Source of the DNA: Krasilnikovia cinnamomea
GTDB lineage: Bacteria; Actinomycetota; Actinomycetes; Mycobacteriales; Micromonosporaceae
Direction: 5' to 3'
Assembly (NCBI RefSeq): GCF_004217545.1
Contig: NZ_SHKY01000001.1
Coordinates: forward strand, 6,386,001-6,450,000
DNA: 64,000 nucleotides
Shown here: positions 63,201-64,000 of the stretch, piece by piece
How positions within the stretch are numbered: the stretch's first letter is position 1
Layout of the letters: each line of letters begins with the position of its first letter
The notes under the pieces: model-generated
Seen by the model: only the letters and a program-made list of their open reading frames with translations
Told to the model about the DNA's origin: nothing
Database searches by the model: none
Position numbers and translations under genes: made by a program

Positions 63201-64000
63201 CTCCCGGCGATGACCACGGTCGACGACGGCGCGTTCCTGGCCGACGACACGATGGTCGCCACGTACGAGCTGAGCCACGGCTGGCTGCGGGTCGCCCCGG
63301 CCCGCATCGGCAAGCAGGCGTTCCTCGGCAACTCCGGGATGGCGGCGCCCGGCCGGTCGGTGCCCAAGCGGGGCCTGGTCGGCGTGCTGTCGTCGGCGCC
63401 GCGCAAGGCGAAGAAGGGTTCGTCGTGGCTGGGCGCACCGCCGATGCCGCTGCGGCGCACCGTCGAGGCGGCCGACACCAGCCGCACCTTCGACCCGCCG
63501 GTCCGGCTGAAACTGGCCCGGGCGGCGGTTGAGTTGTGCCGGATCGTCCCGGTGATGTGCGCCGCCGCCCTCGCCGTCGGTGTGCTGGCCGCGCTCACGT
63601 ACGTGTGGCAGGTCGCCGGGGGTGGGGTGGCCGCGCTGGCCGCCGGGCCGGTGCTGATCGGCGCGACGCTCGTGGCCGCCGCGACCGCGACGGCCGCGAA
63701 GTGGCTGCTGGTCGGGCGGTTCCGGGTCACCGAGCGCGCGCTGTGGACGTCGTTCGTGTGGCGCAGCGAGCTCGCCGACACCTTCGTCGAGGTCCTCGCC
63801 GCGCCGTGGCTGGTGCGCTTCGCGACCGGAACGCCGCTGCTCACGGCGTGGCTGCGCACGCTCGGCGCCACGATCGGCCGGGGTGTCTGGCTGGAGACCT
63901 ACTGGCTGCCCGAGTACGACCTGGTCCGTCTGGGTGATGGCGCCACGGTGAACAGGGGTTGTGTGGTGCAGACCCACCTGTTCCATGATCGTGTCATGAG
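60282..64000 (+). CDS. Pls/PosA-type non-ribosomal peptide synthetase, 3' end cut off by window edge
   Basis: At least 1239 residues are present and the frame is open at the right edge. Domains: adenylation (~40-510; IIFTSGSTGTPKGVAVSHG, NTYGPTEATVVACAAR, AYRSGDIVR, ELGEIDAALQALPGV, TSGKVDRAALP), a thiolation domain (FFNHGGGSLSAAQLV, phosphopantetheine Ser550), then a long membrane part with several hydrophobic helices and hexapeptide-repeat-like modules (VHIGKVRVGAGARVGSRSTLMPGARVGKGARIAAGSTVVGAVP; HGWLRVAPARIGKQAFLGNSGM; LGATIGRGVWLE). There is no condensation or thioesterase domain. This layout matches the epsilon-poly-lysine synthetase (Pls) and poly-ornithine (PosA) family, in which the membrane part links amino acids by isopeptide bonds. 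The monomer cannot be predicted here. Start is the GTG at 60282. Confidence 0.88.
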   Translation, partial: MTQTTDLRLVELPPIADPAADPAVFRSSSAPAHRTLVDILDRTVRAHPDAAALDAGTTVLTYRELADRVEAVRASLAAHGIGAGDRVGVRISSGTADLYLAILGVLAAGAAYVPVDSDDPEERARLVFAEADVCAVLGDGLAVSPRRAPEGRPGRPGPADDAWIIFTSGSTGTPKGVAVSHGAAAAFVDAEARLFLADGAGDPIGPRDRVLAGLSVAFDASCEEMWLAWRHGACLVPAERSLVRSGVDLGPWLAEQRISVVSTVPTLAALWPVDALDGVRLLIFGGEACPPELAERLAVEGREVWNTYGPTEATVVACAARMTGDGPVRIGLPLAGWQLAVVDPSGEPVSMGETGELVIGGVGLARYLDAGKDAEKFAALPALGWQRAYRSGDIVRAEPEGLLFVGRADEQVKLGGRRIELGEIDAALQALPGVAGAAAAVRRTAAGNQLLVGYVVPHDAMTFDASAATVRIREHLPAALVPLLAVVDALPTRTSGKVDRAALPWPLATVADAAGELTATEQWLAEGWAEILGVRPTEADADFFNHGGGSLSAAQLVAWIRSRHPGVSVADIYRHPRLSQLAAVLAALDPAVAVRREVRPTPRRAGLVQGVLMLPMFALVGLRWLTVLAALGNVLAVLTAAPWAPTVSWWWVVLGWAVLFSPLGRIGLSAGAARLLLRGVRPGSYPRGGGVHLRLWAAERLAEVTGATSVAGASWMITYARALGAQVGVDVDLHSAPPVTGLLKLGRGAAIEPEVDLSGHWVDGDVVHIGKVRVGAGARVGSRSTLMPGARVGKGARIAAGSTVVGAVPANQRWAGSPAAPAAEDATEWPAGRPRRSRSRSRFWTAVYGLTAQLLGLVPVLAAVPALALLGWTLTYRPSVGAVPAAVAVATLAYLVGYALLVLVAVRALSLGVRAGYHPVQGRVAWQVWATERLMGMARVGLFPLYASLFTPVWLRLLGAKVGRGVEASTVLALPAMTTVDDGAFLADDTMVATYELSHGWLRVAPARIGKQAFLGNSGMAAPGRSVPKRGLVGVLSSAPRKAKKGSSWLGAPPMPLRRTVEAADTSRTFDPPVRLKLARAAVELCRIVPVMCAAALAVGVLAALTYVWQVAGGGVAALAAGPVLIGATLVAAATATAAKWLLVGRFRVTERALWTSFVWRSELADTFVEVLAAPWLVRFATGTPLLTAWLRTLGATIGRGVWLETYWLPEYDLVRLGDGATVNRGCVVQTHLFHDRVM

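Noticed and set aside
1..64000. tRNA, rRNA, insertion sequence or prophage genes
   Set aside because: I saw no cloverleaf-like sequence with flanking conserved arms, no transposase or integrase motifs and no phage structural genes anywhere in the window.

Overview
The window is very GC-rich, with dense genes, many GTG/TTG starts and ATGA/GTGA stop-start overlaps. A mycothiol-type maleylpyruvate isomerase, MocR and GntR regulators, a SpoIIE-type partner-switch protein, a DUF4142 protein and a Pls/PosA-type NRPS all point to an actinomycete. A methyl-accepting chemotaxis protein implies a motile stage, which fits an Actinoplanes-like Micromonosporaceae. The taxonomic placement is inference from gene content only.

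Layout. 1-7.8 kb: the 5' part of a TPR-GGDEF protein (cut by the left edge), four exported proteins (one with a NucA/NucB nuclease domain followed by a possible immunity gene), a mycothiol-dependent isomerase-like protein, a pnuC remnant and an amidohydrolase. 7.9-18.6 kb: a D-cysteine desulfhydrase/ACC deaminase-like enzyme, an exported isoamylase, an SDR, a phospholipase D-like protein, a beta-mannosidase and a DUF4142 protein. 18.6-26.6 kb: a lipoprotein; an ECF42-type sigma factor preceded by a tiny coupled leader that looks like the stump of a YciI gene; and a lactate module in which a GntR regulator and a pyruvate dehydrogenase E1-like enzyme diverge from a D-lactate dehydrogenase-like FAD/Fe-S protein across a perfect palindrome that contains both start codons. 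26.7-33 kb: a chemoreceptor, then a 1380-residue hybrid kinase/receiver/SpoIIE phosphatase/anti-sigma kinase coupled to a STAS protein.

33-47.6 kb is the most interesting region. A compact minus-strand gene set (45805 down to 36187) encodes TrpE-like and TrpG-like proteins, a free-standing PheRS-type B3/4 editing domain, an ATP-grasp ligase, an MFS exporter, a TrpB-like PLP enzyme, an iron-sulfur flavoprotein, a cupin, a PchB-like chorismate mutase-fold lyase and a UbiD decarboxylase. A MocR regulator diverges from it. I read this as an undescribed biosynthetic operon turning chorismate into an aromatic, probably amino-acid-containing, small molecule that is ligated and exported, with the editing domain as possible self-protection. 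A small lower-GC islet (CYTH protein and CutA), bracketed by a 16-bp direct repeat, separates it from a second MocR gene.

47.6-64 kb is catabolic: an acyl-CoA ligase, a PEP mutase/isocitrate lyase family protein, a coupled purine operon (xanthine dehydrogenase subunits, XdhC, guanine deaminase) with three tandem 57-bp repeats at the start of the large subunit, and a tyrosine/homogentisate operon (HmgA, unknown protein, fumarylacetoacetase). The window ends inside a Pls/PosA-type NRPS gene.
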